Of a stretch of DNA of 64,000 nt, positions 1 through 8,727 are shown in pieces (position 1 is the stretch's first letter; every line of letters starts with the position of its first letter). Location of the stretch: NCBI RefSeq assembly GCF_000226975.2, contig NZ_CP019285.1, positions 1,922,001 to 1,986,000 of the forward strand. Reading direction: 5' to 3'. The translations under genes were made by a program, and so were the position numbers. The notes under the pieces were generated by a model. The model was not told the origin of the DNA, did not search any database, and was given only the letters and a program-made list of their open reading frames with translations. Source of the stretch: Halobiforma lacisalsi AJ5 (GTDB lineage Archaea > Halobacteriota > Halobacteria > Halobacteriales > Natrialbaceae).

Positions 1-2
1 AT

Positions 3-593
3 CGCCTGGATGCGTCGAACCAGACTGCCTCCCGTCGGCTCCAGCGCCTCGAGTCGGGCGACCTCCTCGAGCGCGACACCGTCAGCGATGGCCAGTGGGT
101 CGCGATCACCGACGACGGTGAGCGTGCGCTTCGCGCCGAGTACGAGGACTACCGCCGGGTGTTCGAGGCAGACTCGGAGGTCGACCTCGAGGGAACGATC
201 ACGAGCGGCATGGGCGAAGGTCGCCATTACATCTCGCTGTCGGGCTACCAGCGCCAGTTCGAGGACCGGCTGGGGTACGAGCCGTTTCCCGGAACGCTGA
301 ACGTCGAGCTACGCGACGACAGCGTCCGGCGTCGCAGCGCCGTCTCCTCGCTCGAGCCGGTCCCCATCGACGGCTGGGAGGACGAGGACCGGACCTACGG
401 CCCTGCGGTCTGCTATCCGGCGACGATCGAAACTGCCGACGGCGAGAGCTACGAGGGGGCACACACCATCGCGCCCGAACGCACCCACCACGACGAGGAC
501 CAGCTCGAGGTCATCGCACCCGACAGGCTCCGGGACGAACTCGGCCTCGAGGACGGGGATCACGTCACGGTCTCGGTGGGTGATCGCCGATGA
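3..593 (+). CDS. ribK: CTP-dependent riboflavin kinase, 5'-truncated by window edge
   Basis: Archaeal riboflavin kinase, which phosphorylates riboflavin to FMN using CTP rather than ATP. The gene enters the window already open; 196 residues are visible. The first ~55 visible residues look like the end of a winged-helix DNA-binding domain (R-R-L-Q-R-L-E stretch, then a beta wing). This arrangement is known in archaeal RibK, where it may also act as a regulator (family knowledge). The kinase domain follows, with a glycine-rich [11 protein letters not shown] nucleotide-binding stretch and the PGTLNVEL motif, ending VTVSVGDRR. The stop overlaps the ribB start by ATGA, so the two riboflavin genes are translationally coupled. 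The true start lies left of the window. Confidence 0.93.
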   Translation, partial: RLDASNQTASRRLQRLESGDLLERDTVSDGQWVAITDDGERALRAEYEDYRRVFEADSEVDLEGTITSGMGEGRHYISLSGYQRQFEDRLGYEPFPGTLNVELRDDSVRRRSAVSSLEPVPIDGWEDEDRTYGPAVCYPATIETADGESYEGAHTIAPERTHHDEDQLEVIAPDRLRDELGLEDGDHVTVSVGDRR

Positions 594-1291
594 CCGGCAC
601 CGACCGCCACGCGGGGTCCAGCGGGTCGAACCCGCAGACATCGACGACCGACACCGTCGATCGCGCATTCGAGTCGCTCGATGCCGGTGATCCCGTGCTC
701 GTCCACGACGCGGCCGACCGCGAGGGCGAGACGGACCTGATTTACCACGCCGACGCCGTCTCCCCCGAGGCGGTCGCGCGCCTGCGAAACGATGCCGGCG
801 GCCTGGTCTGTGTCGCGCTCGGCCACGAGGTCGCGGAATCCTTCGAGTTGCCGTTCTACACCGAGGAGGTCGACCACCCCGCGACCGGGAGCCACGACCT
901 CGGCTACGACGAGCGGTCGTCGTTCTCGCTGACGGTCAACCACCGCGACACCTACACCGGGATCACGGACAACGACCGCTCGCGGACGATCCGTGCGCTG
1001 GGGTCGGCCGCCGCAACGCCGGAGGAGACGGCCTTCGCCGACGAGTTCCGTGTCCCCGGACACGTCCACCTGCTGAAGGCCGCGCCGGACCTGCTCGAGC
1101 AACGCGAGGGCCACACCGAACTCGGGGTCGCGCTCGCCGAGGCAGCGGCCCTCCCGCCGGCCGTCGTGGTCTGTGAGATGCTGGACGACGAAACCGGGGA
1201 GGCCCTCTCCTCCGCCGACGCCCGAGCCTACGCCGAGCGCCACGGCTTCACCTATCTCGAGGGTCGGAACATCCTCGAGCGGTTGGGCTGA
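590..1291 (+). CDS. ribB: 3,4-dihydroxy-2-butanone-4-phosphate synthase
   Basis: Converts ribulose 5-phosphate to 3,4-dihydroxy-2-butanone 4-phosphate plus formate, supplying the four-carbon unit of the riboflavin ring. The 233 residues match a stand-alone RibB without a GTP cyclohydrolase II fusion. The acidic Mg-binding loop REGETD is at residues 44-49, and the conserved basic and His-containing stretches follow ([18 protein letters not shown]). The first ~25 residues are a non-conserved Ser/Thr-rich extension, so a slightly later start cannot be excluded. The ATGA overlap with ribK fixes the start and argues for one riboflavin operon. Confidence 0.95.
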   Translation: MTGTDRHAGSSGSNPQTSTTDTVDRAFESLDAGDPVLVHDAADREGETDLIYHADAVSPEAVARLRNDAGGLVCVALGHEVAESFELPFYTEEVDHPATGSHDLGYDERSSFSLTVNHRDTYTGITDNDRSRTIRALGSAAATPEETAFADEFRVPGHVHLLKAAPDLLEQREGHTELGVALAEAAALPPAVVVCEMLDDETGEALSSADARAYAERHGFTYLEGRNILERLG

Positions 1292-1310
1292 GATCGGCGG
1301 TCGGTAGCCG

Positions 1311-1685
1311 TCAGTCGTCGGCTTCGATTCGATCGGCCGACTGCCTGTCGGTGTTTTCTTCCGTTTCGGAGCCGGATCCGCTTCGATACACCGCATACAG
1401 CACCAACACCGCGATCGAGAAGTCGAAGCCGTGCTCGACGAGATGGTGGATCGTCATCGGTACGAGCCCGAATACCGTTCCGAGACCGACGAGCGATCGG
1501 ACTACGAGCAGCCCGAGGACGACTGTAATGAGCAGGTACCGGGTCGATCGCCGGCGGGAGTAGGCGACGACGCCACAACAGAAGAGGACCGTCGTCCCGA
1601 CGGCTGCCAGCACGATGACCCCGAGTAACACGGGTGCGAGCTGAGGGTCCAGCCATCCGATCTCGAGCGGGTTCGTGTGGGCCAT
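1311..1685 (-). CDS. small haloarchaeal membrane protein (possibly DUF7471)
   Basis: A 124-residue integral membrane protein of unknown function, recognisable as a conserved haloarchaeal family (I think DUF7471, from memory). Three hydrophobic segments are evident, at roughly residues 17-42, 51-72 and 88-108. Between them is a short basic loop YSRRRSTRY, then a GLVPMTIHHLVEHG segment whose two adjacent His are the only potential metal ligands. The C-terminus is a charged cytoplasmic tail rich in Ser and Glu. It stands alone, convergent with ribB and about 20 nt from its stop. No substrate can be inferred. Confidence 0.75.
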   Translation of the reverse strand: MAHTNPLEIGWLDPQLAPVLLGVIVLAAVGTTVLFCCGVVAYSRRRSTRYLLITVVLGLLVVRSLVGLGTVFGLVPMTIHHLVEHGFDFSIAVLVLYAVYRSGSGSETEENTDRQSADRIEADD

Positions 1686-1905
1686 TGCCGCTACCGTACA
1701 TCGGGCGGAGAGTTACGTATGTGCTTCGGTCGTGCCACTGTCTCGAGGTGGAGATGCCACTGCTGGGGCCCGTTCGGGATGGAGAAATCGGCCGGGTAGC
1801 TCGTCATTGACTGCCTGGGGTACCGAAACGAGTCGATTCGCAACGAGAAGGGATTGTGTCGCAACCGACGACAGCCGCTACGAGAACGGCATCGTGCTGG
1901 GGCCG

Positions 1906-3339
1906 TCACTCCGAGAGGTTTATCGAGAGCGCTTTGGTCTGTAGATACGAATCGAGCGCTTCTAACCCCTTCTCTCGACCGATGCCACTCTTTTTCATTC
2001 CGCCGAACGGCGTCTCCTCGGAACCGCCGAACCACTCGTTCACGTAGATGCTTCCTGCGTCGATATCGCGGGCGACCCCGAGAGCCCGTTTGATGTCTCG
2101 GGAAAAGACGCCGCCAGTGAGGCCGAACTCGACGTCGTTTGCGATCTCGATCGCCTCGTCCCGGTCCGAAAACGGGATCACCGTCAAAACCGGGCCGAAG
2201 ATCTCCTCCTGGGCGATTCGCATCTCCGGATCGACGTCGGAGAACACCGTCGGCCGAACGAAATACCCGTCGTCGTCTCCCGGCTCTCCGCCGGTCTTGA
2301 GCGTCGCTCCCTCGCTTATGCCGATGTCGATGTACTCGAGGACGGTTTCGTACTGGTCAGCGTTGTTGATCGGCCCCATTCCGGGATCTTCCGGCCCGTG
2401 TCCGAGGGGGTAAGATTCCGCCCGATCGACGATTCGCTCGACGAATTCGTCGTAGATCGACTCGTGAACGATCGCGCGGTCCGCGGCGGAACACACCTGC
2501 CCGGCGTTCGTGAAAATACCGACTGCGATCCAGAACACGGCGTCGTCGAGATCGGCGTCCGGGAGCACGATCGCCGGGTTCTTGCCACCCAACTCGAGCG
2601 TCACCGGCGTGATGTGTTCCGCCGCGGACTCCATGACGGCCTGCCCGGTCGGGACGCTGCCCGTGAAGGTGAGCACGTCGACCTCCTCGTGTGATGACAG
2701 TGCAGCACCGGGTTCCGTGCCACCGGTAACCACGTTTACGACGCCGTCGGGGACACCGGCGTCCCGGCAGAGCTCCGCGAGGTGTAACGCGGAAAGCGGT
2801 GTCGTCGGTGCCGGCTTGATAACAGCCGTGTTCCCCGCCACCAGCGCCGGCGCGAGTCCGCGAGCAGTCAGGTTGAGCGGAAAGTTCCAGGGAACGATCT
2901 GCCCGCTGACACCGTACGGTTCCCGAACCGTGAACGTGAACTGCTCGTCCTCGAGCGGAATGCTTTTTCCTTCGATCTTGTCGGCCGCTCCAGCATAGTA
3001 CTCGAAGAACCGTGCTGCACCGTCGACATCGTGGTGGGCCTGTGTCAACGGTTTCCCCTGGTCTCGGCTCTCGAGGCGTGCGAGTTCGTCTGCGTGCTCC
3101 CGAATCTGTTTCGCGATCCGGCGACCGATCCGTGCCCGCTCGGCGGGGGCTTTCGATCGCCATGAGGGAGCGGCGTCCCGTGCGGCCGATACCGCGCGGT
3201 CGATGTCCGCGGCGGTCCCTGCCGGGACCCGCGCCAGCGACTCGCCCGTCGCGGGGTCGGTCGTTGTGATCGATTCGTCGGTCGAGGCCTCGACGGATTC
3301 ACCGCCGATAAACAGGTGATAGCGTTCGTCTATTGCCAT
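1906..3339 (-). CDS. NAD(P)-dependent aldehyde dehydrogenase
   Basis: Cytosolic ALDH-superfamily enzyme of 477 residues that oxidises an aldehyde to the acid with NAD(P). All hallmarks are visible: PWNF at 150-153, the IKPAP lysine at 175, FTGS at 225-228, the general base Glu249 in LELGGKNP, and the nucleophile Cys283 in NAGQVCSAADR. The late EIFGPVL and NEWFGG...PFGGMKKSGIGRE motifs are also present. Its closest general types are succinate-semialdehyde or betaine-aldehyde dehydrogenases, but the substrate cannot be read from sequence. It is monocistronic, with a long AT-richer upstream region. The start ATG is followed directly by the conserved IGGE N-terminal strand. Confidence 0.93.
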   Translation of the reverse strand: MAIDERYHLFIGGESVEASTDESITTTDPATGESLARVPAGTAADIDRAVSAARDAAPSWRSKAPAERARIGRRIAKQIREHADELARLESRDQGKPLTQAHHDVDGAARFFEYYAGAADKIEGKSIPLEDEQFTFTVREPYGVSGQIVPWNFPLNLTARGLAPALVAGNTAVIKPAPTTPLSALHLAELCRDAGVPDGVVNVVTGGTEPGAALSSHEEVDVLTFTGSVPTGQAVMESAAEHITPVTLELGGKNPAIVLPDADLDDAVFWIAVGIFTNAGQVCSAADRAIVHESIYDEFVERIVDRAESYPLGHGPEDPGMGPINNADQYETVLEYIDIGISEGATLKTGGEPGDDDGYFVRPTVFSDVDPEMRIAQEEIFGPVLTVIPFSDRDEAIEIANDVEFGLTGGVFSRDIKRALGVARDIDAGSIYVNEWFGGSEETPFGGMKKSGIGREKGLEALDSYLQTKALSINLSE

Positions 3340-3709
3340 GGGTTCTCAACAGCGGACACGCATCGAGGGCCCTCATCGGGCGGCCACGCTGTACCGCTGC
3401 CAACAGGAGGATGCCCTATAACAGTATGTGTTCCTACGCCGACCTGTAAACCACTGGTGGTTACATTATGTGTGCTGCGTGCCGTGTTTGAACCCTGATG
3501 TGGTTGTCGGACCGGCGGAGTGAGAGCACTGTCGTCGTCGACGACCGGGGACCAGCCGCGGCGATCAGCCCCTCATCGGCCGGGGAACGGACTCCGCCCA
3601 CGGGATCTTGTATTCGGGTCATATGACCCGTTCCCAGCCATCGGGAACGAGCAAAACCCGTTATCAGTGTACCCCGGCTAGCAGGACGTAACTCACGGGT
3701 GCGATTCCA
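3340..3709. other. intergenic control region between divergent aldehyde dehydrogenase and wHTH regulator
   Basis: This stretch of 370 bp without a credible gene separates two divergently transcribed genes. It holds an imperfect dyad AACCAC-TG-GTGGTT at 3449-3462, about 110 bp upstream of the aldehyde dehydrogenase start. Two stronger palindromes at 3615-3649, upstream of the regulator, are listed separately. Long open frames crossing it have Arg/Ser/Pro-rich translations typical of shadows in high-GC DNA. Confidence 0.6.
3615..3649. promoter_or_regulatory. nested palindromic operator candidate upstream of wHTH gene
   Basis: A perfect 16-bp palindrome CGGGTCATATGACCCG lies at 3615-3630. It is immediately joined by a second dyad, CGTTCCC-N7-GGGAACG, at 3629-3649. 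The pair is 60-95 bp upstream of the regulator start at 3710 and just upstream of a weak TATA-like CGTTATC near 3659. The position suits an operator for the adjacent dimeric winged-helix protein (autoregulation) or for the divergent aldehyde dehydrogenase. Function is inference. Confidence 0.5.
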
Positions 3710-4237
3710 ATGACCAACACGCGACGACAGATCAGAACGCAAGTGCACGCAAACGCCGGCATCCACTTCAACGAACTCGTCAGGGAATCCGAGTTCGCGC
3801 CGGGACAGATCCAGTACCACGTCCGACGGCTGATCGACCGGGGCGACCTCGTCCGCGAGCAGTTCTACGGGCGCACTCACTACTACCCCCCGGAGTACGA
3901 CGAGTGGGAACGCGCCGCGCTGGCGCTGTTTCGCCGCGAGACGACTCGCGAGATCGTCGTCTACCTGATCGAAAACGAACCCGCAGCCCCGAGTGCGGTC
4001 GCTGCGGACGTCGGGATCGCCCGAAGCACGCTCGAGTACCACCTCGACCGACTCGTCGATCACGAGATCGTCACGAAACGCTACGACGACAGCAACCGTG
4101 TCACGCTGGCGCTGGCGAACCCCGAACGGACGGGCCGGTTGCTGACCGAGGTGGAGCCGACGGTGCCGGACCGGCTGATCGACCGGTTTACCCGGCTCGT
4201 CGACGAGTTGCTCGAGGGTCCGTCGACGGTCGAGTAG
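3710..4237 (+). CDS. tandem winged-helix transcriptional regulator
   Basis: A 175-residue DNA-binding protein built of two consecutive winged-helix domains. The first is at about residues 3-60 (IHFNELVRESEFAPGQIQYHVRRLIDRG, then wing residues REQFYGRTHYYPPEY). The second is at about 72-135 (REIVVYLIENEPAAPSAVAADVGIARSTLEYH, then KRYDDSNRVTLALA). The C-terminal ~40 residues form a helix that could dimerise. This layout is common in haloarchaeal ArsR/MarR-like regulators. No ligand-binding domain or Cys cluster is visible, so the signal is unknown. Perfect palindromes in its own promoter suggest autoregulation. It precedes ilvE by 176 bp, probably as a separate transcript. Confidence 0.85.
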   Translation: MTNTRRQIRTQVHANAGIHFNELVRESEFAPGQIQYHVRRLIDRGDLVREQFYGRTHYYPPEYDEWERAALALFRRETTREIVVYLIENEPAAPSAVAADVGIARSTLEYHLDRLVDHEIVTKRYDDSNRVTLALANPERTGRLLTEVEPTVPDRLIDRFTRLVDELLEGPSTVE

Positions 4238-4413
4238 GCGAGGTATCAGGGCTCGAATCGCATCCGGTACCCGTTCTCCCGTTTCTCGTTCTCCCGTTTT
4301 CGCCTTTCGTCCCGACCCGTTCGAGTCCTCGAGGGGTCGGCCGGAATCCCCACCCCCACTCGTCTTGGGAAAATCGCGAACACTTAGTACGGTGGCTTTC
4401 AACACACACCACC

Positions 4414-5343
4414 ATGGGATTCGACGAGATGGACGTCGACACGATCTGGATGGACGGGGAGTTCGTCGACTGGGACGACGCGCAGGTCCACGTGCTCACC
4501 CACGGACTTCACTACGGCAGCGGCATCTTCGAGGGTGCACGCTGTTACGACACCGCCGAGGGGCCGGCCATCTTCCGCTGGGAGGAACACCTCGAGCGGT
4601 TCTTCCAGTCGGCCAAGCCATACGAGATGGATATCGGCTTCACCAAAGCGGAACTCACCGAGGCAACTCTCGAACTCATTCGCCGCCAGGATCTGGCCTC
4701 CTGTTACATCCGACCGATCGCCTTCTACGGCTACGAGTCGCTTGGCGTCAGCCCGGGCGACTGTCCGACGAAGACCGCCATCGCCGTCTGGCCCTGGGGC
4801 ACCTACCTCGGCGAGGACGCCCTCGAGAACGGGATCGACGTGATGGTCTCCTCGTGGCGGAAACACGCCTCGAGCCAGATCCCGACCAACGCCAAGACGA
4901 CGGGGCTGTACGTCAACAGCATGCTCGCGGGCGAGGAGGCCCGCCGGAACGGCTACGCGGAGGCGATCGTCCTCAACAAGGAAGGCGACGTCGCCGAAGG
5001 TCCCGGCGAGAACATCTTCCTGGTTCGTGACGGCGAGATCTACACGCCCGGGCTCTCGGAGTCGATCCTCGACGGCATCACTCGCGACACCGTCATCGAG
5101 ATCGCGGAGGACCTGGGGTATACCGTCCACGACGACGCGTCCATTTCGCGTGGCGAACTCAACACGGCCGACGAGCTGTTCTTCACCGGCTCCGCGGCCG
5201 AGGTCACCCCCATCCGGAAGGTCGACAACGTCGTCGTCGGCGACGGCTCGCGCGGTCCGGTGACCGAGGAGATCCAGTCGCGGTTCTTCGAGGTCGTCGA
5301 GCGCGAGACCGACGCCTACGACGAGTGGTTCCAGTACGTCTGA
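4414..5343 (+). CDS. ilvE: branched-chain amino acid aminotransferase
   Basis: PLP fold-type IV aminotransferase that carries out the last step of Val, Leu and Ile synthesis. It has 309 residues, normal for the family. PLP Lys161 sits in PTNAKTTGLYVNS. EGPGENIF at 195-202 is the cofactor-binding turn, and FFTGSAAEVTPI near 256-267 binds the phosphate. The N-terminal D-x-x-W-M-D-G-E-F and THGLHYGSGIFEG stretches are classic. The frame is open far upstream, but homology begins at this ATG. A second ATG five codons later is the only serious alternative start. An AT-richer stretch just upstream (aatcgcgaacacttagtac) probably contains its promoter. Confidence 0.95.
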   Translation: MGFDEMDVDTIWMDGEFVDWDDAQVHVLTHGLHYGSGIFEGARCYDTAEGPAIFRWEEHLERFFQSAKPYEMDIGFTKAELTEATLELIRRQDLASCYIRPIAFYGYESLGVSPGDCPTKTAIAVWPWGTYLGEDALENGIDVMVSSWRKHASSQIPTNAKTTGLYVNSMLAGEEARRNGYAEAIVLNKEGDVAEGPGENIFLVRDGEIYTPGLSESILDGITRDTVIEIAEDLGYTVHDDASISRGELNTADELFFTGSAAEVTPIRKVDNVVVGDGSRGPVTEEIQSRFFEVVERETDAYDEWFQYV

Positions 5344-5404
5344 GTTGAGCGTTTCCGTCGGCTCGAGCGATACGTTTATTCTGTCAACTGTGTGACAATA
5401 TAGT

Positions 5405-5551
5405 ATGGAGATTCCGGTCGACCGTCTCGGCGTCCTCGGTATCCTCGGCGTCGTCGGAGTCTGGACGAACGAGCCCGCGCTCTACGCGCTGTTCGCCAGC
5501 GACCGGACCATTACGCTCCCGGTCGGTGACCGGGACGGCGTCTCGGAGTAA
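5405..5551 (+). CDS. small hydrophobic protein, 48 aa
   Basis: A 48-codon frame starting ATGGAGATTCCGGTCGAC. The predicted protein has a short amphipathic N-terminus, then a hydrophobic core LGVLGILGVVGVW at about residues 8-20, an ALYALF segment and an acidic C-terminus GDRDGVSE. An A/T-rich TATA-like stretch (CGTTTATTCT) lies about 33 nt upstream, compatible with a near-leaderless haloarchaeal transcript. It follows ilvE by 61 nt on the same strand. I do not recognise the family. Codon choice is GC3-rich like its neighbours, which supports a real gene. Confidence 0.55.
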   Translation: MEIPVDRLGVLGILGVVGVWTNEPALYALFASDRTITLPVGDRDGVSE

Positions 5552-5579
5552 ACGGTTCCGGTCCCGCTCTCGCTCCCGC

Positions 5580-6878
5580 TCATTCGAGTCGCAGCGGCTG
5601 TCGCTCCCCGTAGGTGAGCGTCCGCCAGACCCACTCGACGGGTCCGAACCGGAATCGGTTCAGCCAGGCGACCGACAGCGGCACCTGGATCGCCCAGATC
5701 GCCACGACGACGCCCAGCAACTCGAGCCTGCTCAACTGAGCGAACAGCCCCAGACCGTGGCCGTAGAAGATCGTCGTCGCGAGGACGGTCTGGAGCAAGT
5801 AGTTCGAGAACGCAGTGCGGCCGACGGCAGACAGCGCCGTGGTTGCGACCCCGTCCGCCGCGGCTCGACAGAGCAGCATGATCCCCGACACGTACGCCAG
5901 TGCCAGCAGCACCGACCCCCAGTAGTTGAACTGGTGGGCGAACAGGAGCACTCGGACCGTCTCCCAGCCGATCAGCCCACGGTAGCCGACGCCGGCGAGG
6001 ATCAGCGCTAGTCCGAGGGTGCCGCCGCCGACGAACAGCCGCCGGTAGAACCGCGTACTCCGCTCGTTCGAGAGGATGCCCCATTTGTAGAGGGCCATCC
6101 CGGCGATCATCAGGCCGCTGTAGATCCACAGTGACTCGAAGAGGAACCCGGCCGTCTGCAACGAGACGGCGGTCGGAACCCGGTGGTCCATCTGCTCGAG
6201 CCAGCCACCGCGGTAGGCGGTGATCTCCTCGTCGACAGTGCCCTCTGCCCCGTACCCGGCGATCATCCCCTGTTCGATTTCGGCCTGTGTCGCCGGATCC
6301 GCCGTCACGTACGCGGCGCCGCTCGCCAGGTACAGCAGCGACGGGATCGAGAACAGGATCAGTCCGAGGAGGAGCAGCCGCGTCGGCCGCCAGTTGCGCA
6401 CGAACACGACCAGCAGGCCACACACCGCGTACGCGACGAGGACGTCGCCGTACCACAGCAAGTAGGCGTGGCCGAGCCCGATCGCGAGCAGCCAGAAAAT
6501 CCGACGGAAGTGCAGCCGACGCGCCGGCTGACCCTTTCGCTCCTTCGACTCGGTAAAGAGGACGACGCCGGCCCCGAAGAGGAAGGTAAACAGCGTGACG
6601 AACTTCCGCTCGAAGAAGACGTGACTGACGAACCAGGCCGCGTAGTTCCCGCCGGAGAGGTCGCCGTACAGCGTCGGGTTGACCGTTCCGATAACCGGCA
6701 GGGCAAAGAGCCAGATGTTGACCGCGAGGATGCCCAGCAGGGCGAACCCCCTGAGGACGTCGAGACTCAGGATGCGGTCGTCGGGGTCGGTCGGTCCGCG
6801 GTCCCCGGTTCGCTCCTCGTCATCGGTTTCCGGCGGGGCGGTCCTCGAGTTCGTGGTGGGAGGATCGGCGGCAGACAT
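5580..6878 (-). CDS. DUF418 family membrane protein (YeiB-like)
   Basis: A 432-residue multi-pass membrane protein. It has a disordered acidic N-terminus of ~33 residues, then the family signature RILSLDVLRGFALLGILAVNI entering the first membrane span. About ten hydrophobic segments follow. The C-terminal DUF418 domain contains GRTAFSNYLLQT and ends near RFGPVEWVWRTLTYG, both highly typical of the YeiB/DUF418 family. The family is often proposed to transport or transfer an acyl group because it resembles acyltransferase-3 proteins (family knowledge, unproven). It is monocistronic. The N-terminal extension is unusually rich in Asp, Pro and Thr, consistent with halophilic adaptation. Confidence 0.92.
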   Translation of the reverse strand: MSAADPPTTNSRTAPPETDDEERTGDRGPTDPDDRILSLDVLRGFALLGILAVNIWLFALPVIGTVNPTLYGDLSGGNYAAWFVSHVFFERKFVTLFTFLFGAGVVLFTESKERKGQPARRLHFRRIFWLLAIGLGHAYLLWYGDVLVAYAVCGLLVVFVRNWRPTRLLLLGLILFSIPSLLYLASGAAYVTADPATQAEIEQGMIAGYGAEGTVDEEITAYRGGWLEQMDHRVPTAVSLQTAGFLFESLWIYSGLMIAGMALYKWGILSNERSTRFYRRLFVGGGTLGLALILAGVGYRGLIGWETVRVLLFAHQFNYWGSVLLALAYVSGIMLLCRAAADGVATTALSAVGRTAFSNYLLQTVLATTIFYGHGLGLFAQLSRLELLGVVVAIWAIQVPLSVAWLNRFRFGPVEWVWRTLTYGERQPLRLE

Positions 6879-6948
6879 GTCGCTCTGACAACCACAGTCG
6901 TTGGAGGACGAACATATAGGTTACCGAACCGATCGAGGACGTCGGGAG

Positions 6949-7626
6949 CTAATCGTCGTCGTCAGTTCCCTTCGCCGTTCGCTCGTCGACGACGTCGATC
7001 GGGACGCCGGCGTCCATGCCGCGCCGGTCCGCGTCGCCGAACCCTGCGCTCAGCACGCGCGTCAGCGCGTCCTCGACGTCCTCGTCGAGTTCGGTGAACC
7101 GGTCGGGGTGGACTTCGATGACAAAGCCCGTCGTGATGTTCGGCGAGGTCGGCAGGAACAGGATGTGTCGGCCGTCGTCCGTCGTCTTCCCGGTCTTGAA
7201 CGCGGTCATTCGGAGGCCGTCCCACACCTCGAGTTTGACCGGTTTCTGGAGCGATTCCTGTTCCCCCAGTGCCGTTTCGGCGGCCATCTTGGACGCGTTG
7301 TAGATCACCCGCATCACGGGGACCCGGTTGACGACGTTGTCGACGAGGCGTTCGACGAGGCCGCCGATGGTCGTCCGCATGAGATAGCCGACCGAGAAGG
7401 TGAGGATCGTCACGACGGTCAGTACGACGAGCACCCGGAGCAACTGGGCGAGTTCCTCGCGGGTCTGCTGGCTCTCGATGAGCGGATAGAGCGAATCGGC
7501 CTCGAGAATGAGGCCGGGCGTAACCCCGGCCACGAGTCCGTAGAGCCAGTAGATGACGTAGAGGGTCACGAGGATCGGGCCGAGAACGATCAACCCGCTC
7601 GCGAAGTCCCGCTTCCACGAAGCCAT
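6949..7626 (-). CDS. DUF502 family membrane protein
   Basis: A 225-residue protein with two clear membrane spans: residues ~9-32 (GLIVLGPILVTLYVIYWLYG) and ~62-85 (LLRVLVVLTVVTILTFSVGYLM). A soluble C-terminal beta-rich domain follows, carrying the DUF502 motifs IPVMRVIYNASK-type (here VPVMRVIYNASKMAAE) and LFLPTSPNITTGFVIEV. The function is unknown; homologues are widespread in bacteria and archaea. The acidic tail (DERTAKGTDDDD) is halophile-typical. It is encoded on the same strand as DUF418 and the PRODH-like gene but with separate spacers. Confidence 0.93.
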   Translation of the reverse strand: MASWKRDFASGLIVLGPILVTLYVIYWLYGLVAGVTPGLILEADSLYPLIESQQTREELAQLLRVLVVLTVVTILTFSVGYLMRTTIGGLVERLVDNVVNRVPVMRVIYNASKMAAETALGEQESLQKPVKLEVWDGLRMTAFKTGKTTDDGRHILFLPTSPNITTGFVIEVHPDRFTELDEDVEDALTRVLSAGFGDADRRGMDAGVPIDVVDERTAKGTDDDD

Positions 7627-7671
7627 GTAGGAGTCCTCTCACCAGGGGATAAAGAGCCCTTTCCTTTGCTT

Positions 7672-8508
7672 TCAACTCCCGAAGACGGCCCGGAGCGCGA
7701 ACCGGATGTTCCCCTTCCGTTCCATCATGCGCCTGTAGAAGTACGACAGCCACCGGCCGCCGTAGGGGACGTACTGGTAGACGTCGTACTCCGCGGCGAG
7801 GTCGAACTGGGCGTCGGTCCTGACCCCCATGAGCATCTGAATCTCGAAGTCCGTGCCGTGTTCCTCGTGGAGGTCGATCGCGTGCTCGATGATCGCCGGA
7901 TCGTGGCTGCCGACCCCGATGCCGCCGTCGAAGTGTTCGAACGCGTACTCGAGCAGGGCCTTCAGTTCGCGGTCGACGCGCTCGGTGTCGGTGTAGGCGA
8001 CGTCCGCGGGTTCGTCGTAGGCCCCCTTCACGAACCGGACCTTGCCGGGGACGTCGGCGAGCCGTTCGACGTCCTCGCGGGTGCGCTCGAGGTTGGCCTG
8101 GACGCAGACGCCGACGCCGCCGTCGTGTTCGCGGGCGAGTTCCTCGTAAGCGTCCAACGTTGCGTCGGTCGTCGTGTGATCCTCCATGTCGATCCAGACG
8201 AAGACGCCGTGGTCCCGGGCGGCGTCGACGATCGACTCGAGTTCCTCGCGGAAGACGTCCTCCCCGATGTCGAGACCCAGTTGGGAGGGTTTGACCGAGA
8301 TGCAAGCATCGAGGTCCGAACGGGCGATGTCGGCGACGAGCGAGCGATACTCCGCCGCGTCCGACCGGACCGGCGGGCGTTCGTCGTAGTGTTCGCCCAG
8401 CAGGTTGACGATCGCTCCGACGTCTCGCCCGTTGATCGACCGGACGTGGTCGAGCGCCTCCGCGGCGGATTCCCCGGCGACGAACCGGCTTGCGATCGGC
8501 GGGATCAT
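7672..8508 (-). CDS. proline dehydrogenase family protein
   Basis: A 278-residue (beta/alpha)8 PRODH-family flavoprotein, expected to oxidise proline to delta-1-pyrroline-5-carboxylate with FAD. Diagnostic stretches are CISVKPSQLGL, VFVWIDMEDH, VCVQANLERT, VRFVKGAYDEP with the conserved catalytic Lys, and the late YVPYGGRWLSYFYRRMMER substrate/flavin motif with two conserved Arg. Length matches the short single-domain form. The partner P5C dehydrogenase is not adjacent, although the aldehyde dehydrogenase at 1.9-3.3 kb belongs to the same wider superfamily. The start ATG is preceded by a TATA-like GTTATATGG about 25 nt upstream, so a leaderless start fits. Confidence 0.9.
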   Translation of the reverse strand: MIPPIASRFVAGESAAEALDHVRSINGRDVGAIVNLLGEHYDERPPVRSDAAEYRSLVADIARSDLDACISVKPSQLGLDIGEDVFREELESIVDAARDHGVFVWIDMEDHTTTDATLDAYEELAREHDGGVGVCVQANLERTREDVERLADVPGKVRFVKGAYDEPADVAYTDTERVDRELKALLEYAFEHFDGGIGVGSHDPAIIEHAIDLHEEHGTDFEIQMLMGVRTDAQFDLAAEYDVYQYVPYGGRWLSYFYRRMMERKGNIRFALRAVFGS

Positions 8509-8727
8509 ACTCGATACGTCGGTCGCCAGTTATATGGAATTTGGTATAGCGGCGTCGTGCGTCGACGGACGGACCCGCGCGTTCACGGGCGGCTCCGCGC
8601 TCGAGTGACGGCGGTCCTGACTGTCGCTGCCGGGGACAGGTGGGGCGGTTTCGGGCTCGAGGGCAGGAACGGAACCGGACGGACGCGACCGGTAAGCCAA
8701 AGCCCCGTCGGGCGACACGGCCACTGC

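Noticed and set aside
3461-4405. 314-codon minus frame over the wHTH regulator
   Set aside because: Antisense shadow of the tandem winged-helix gene; no motifs.
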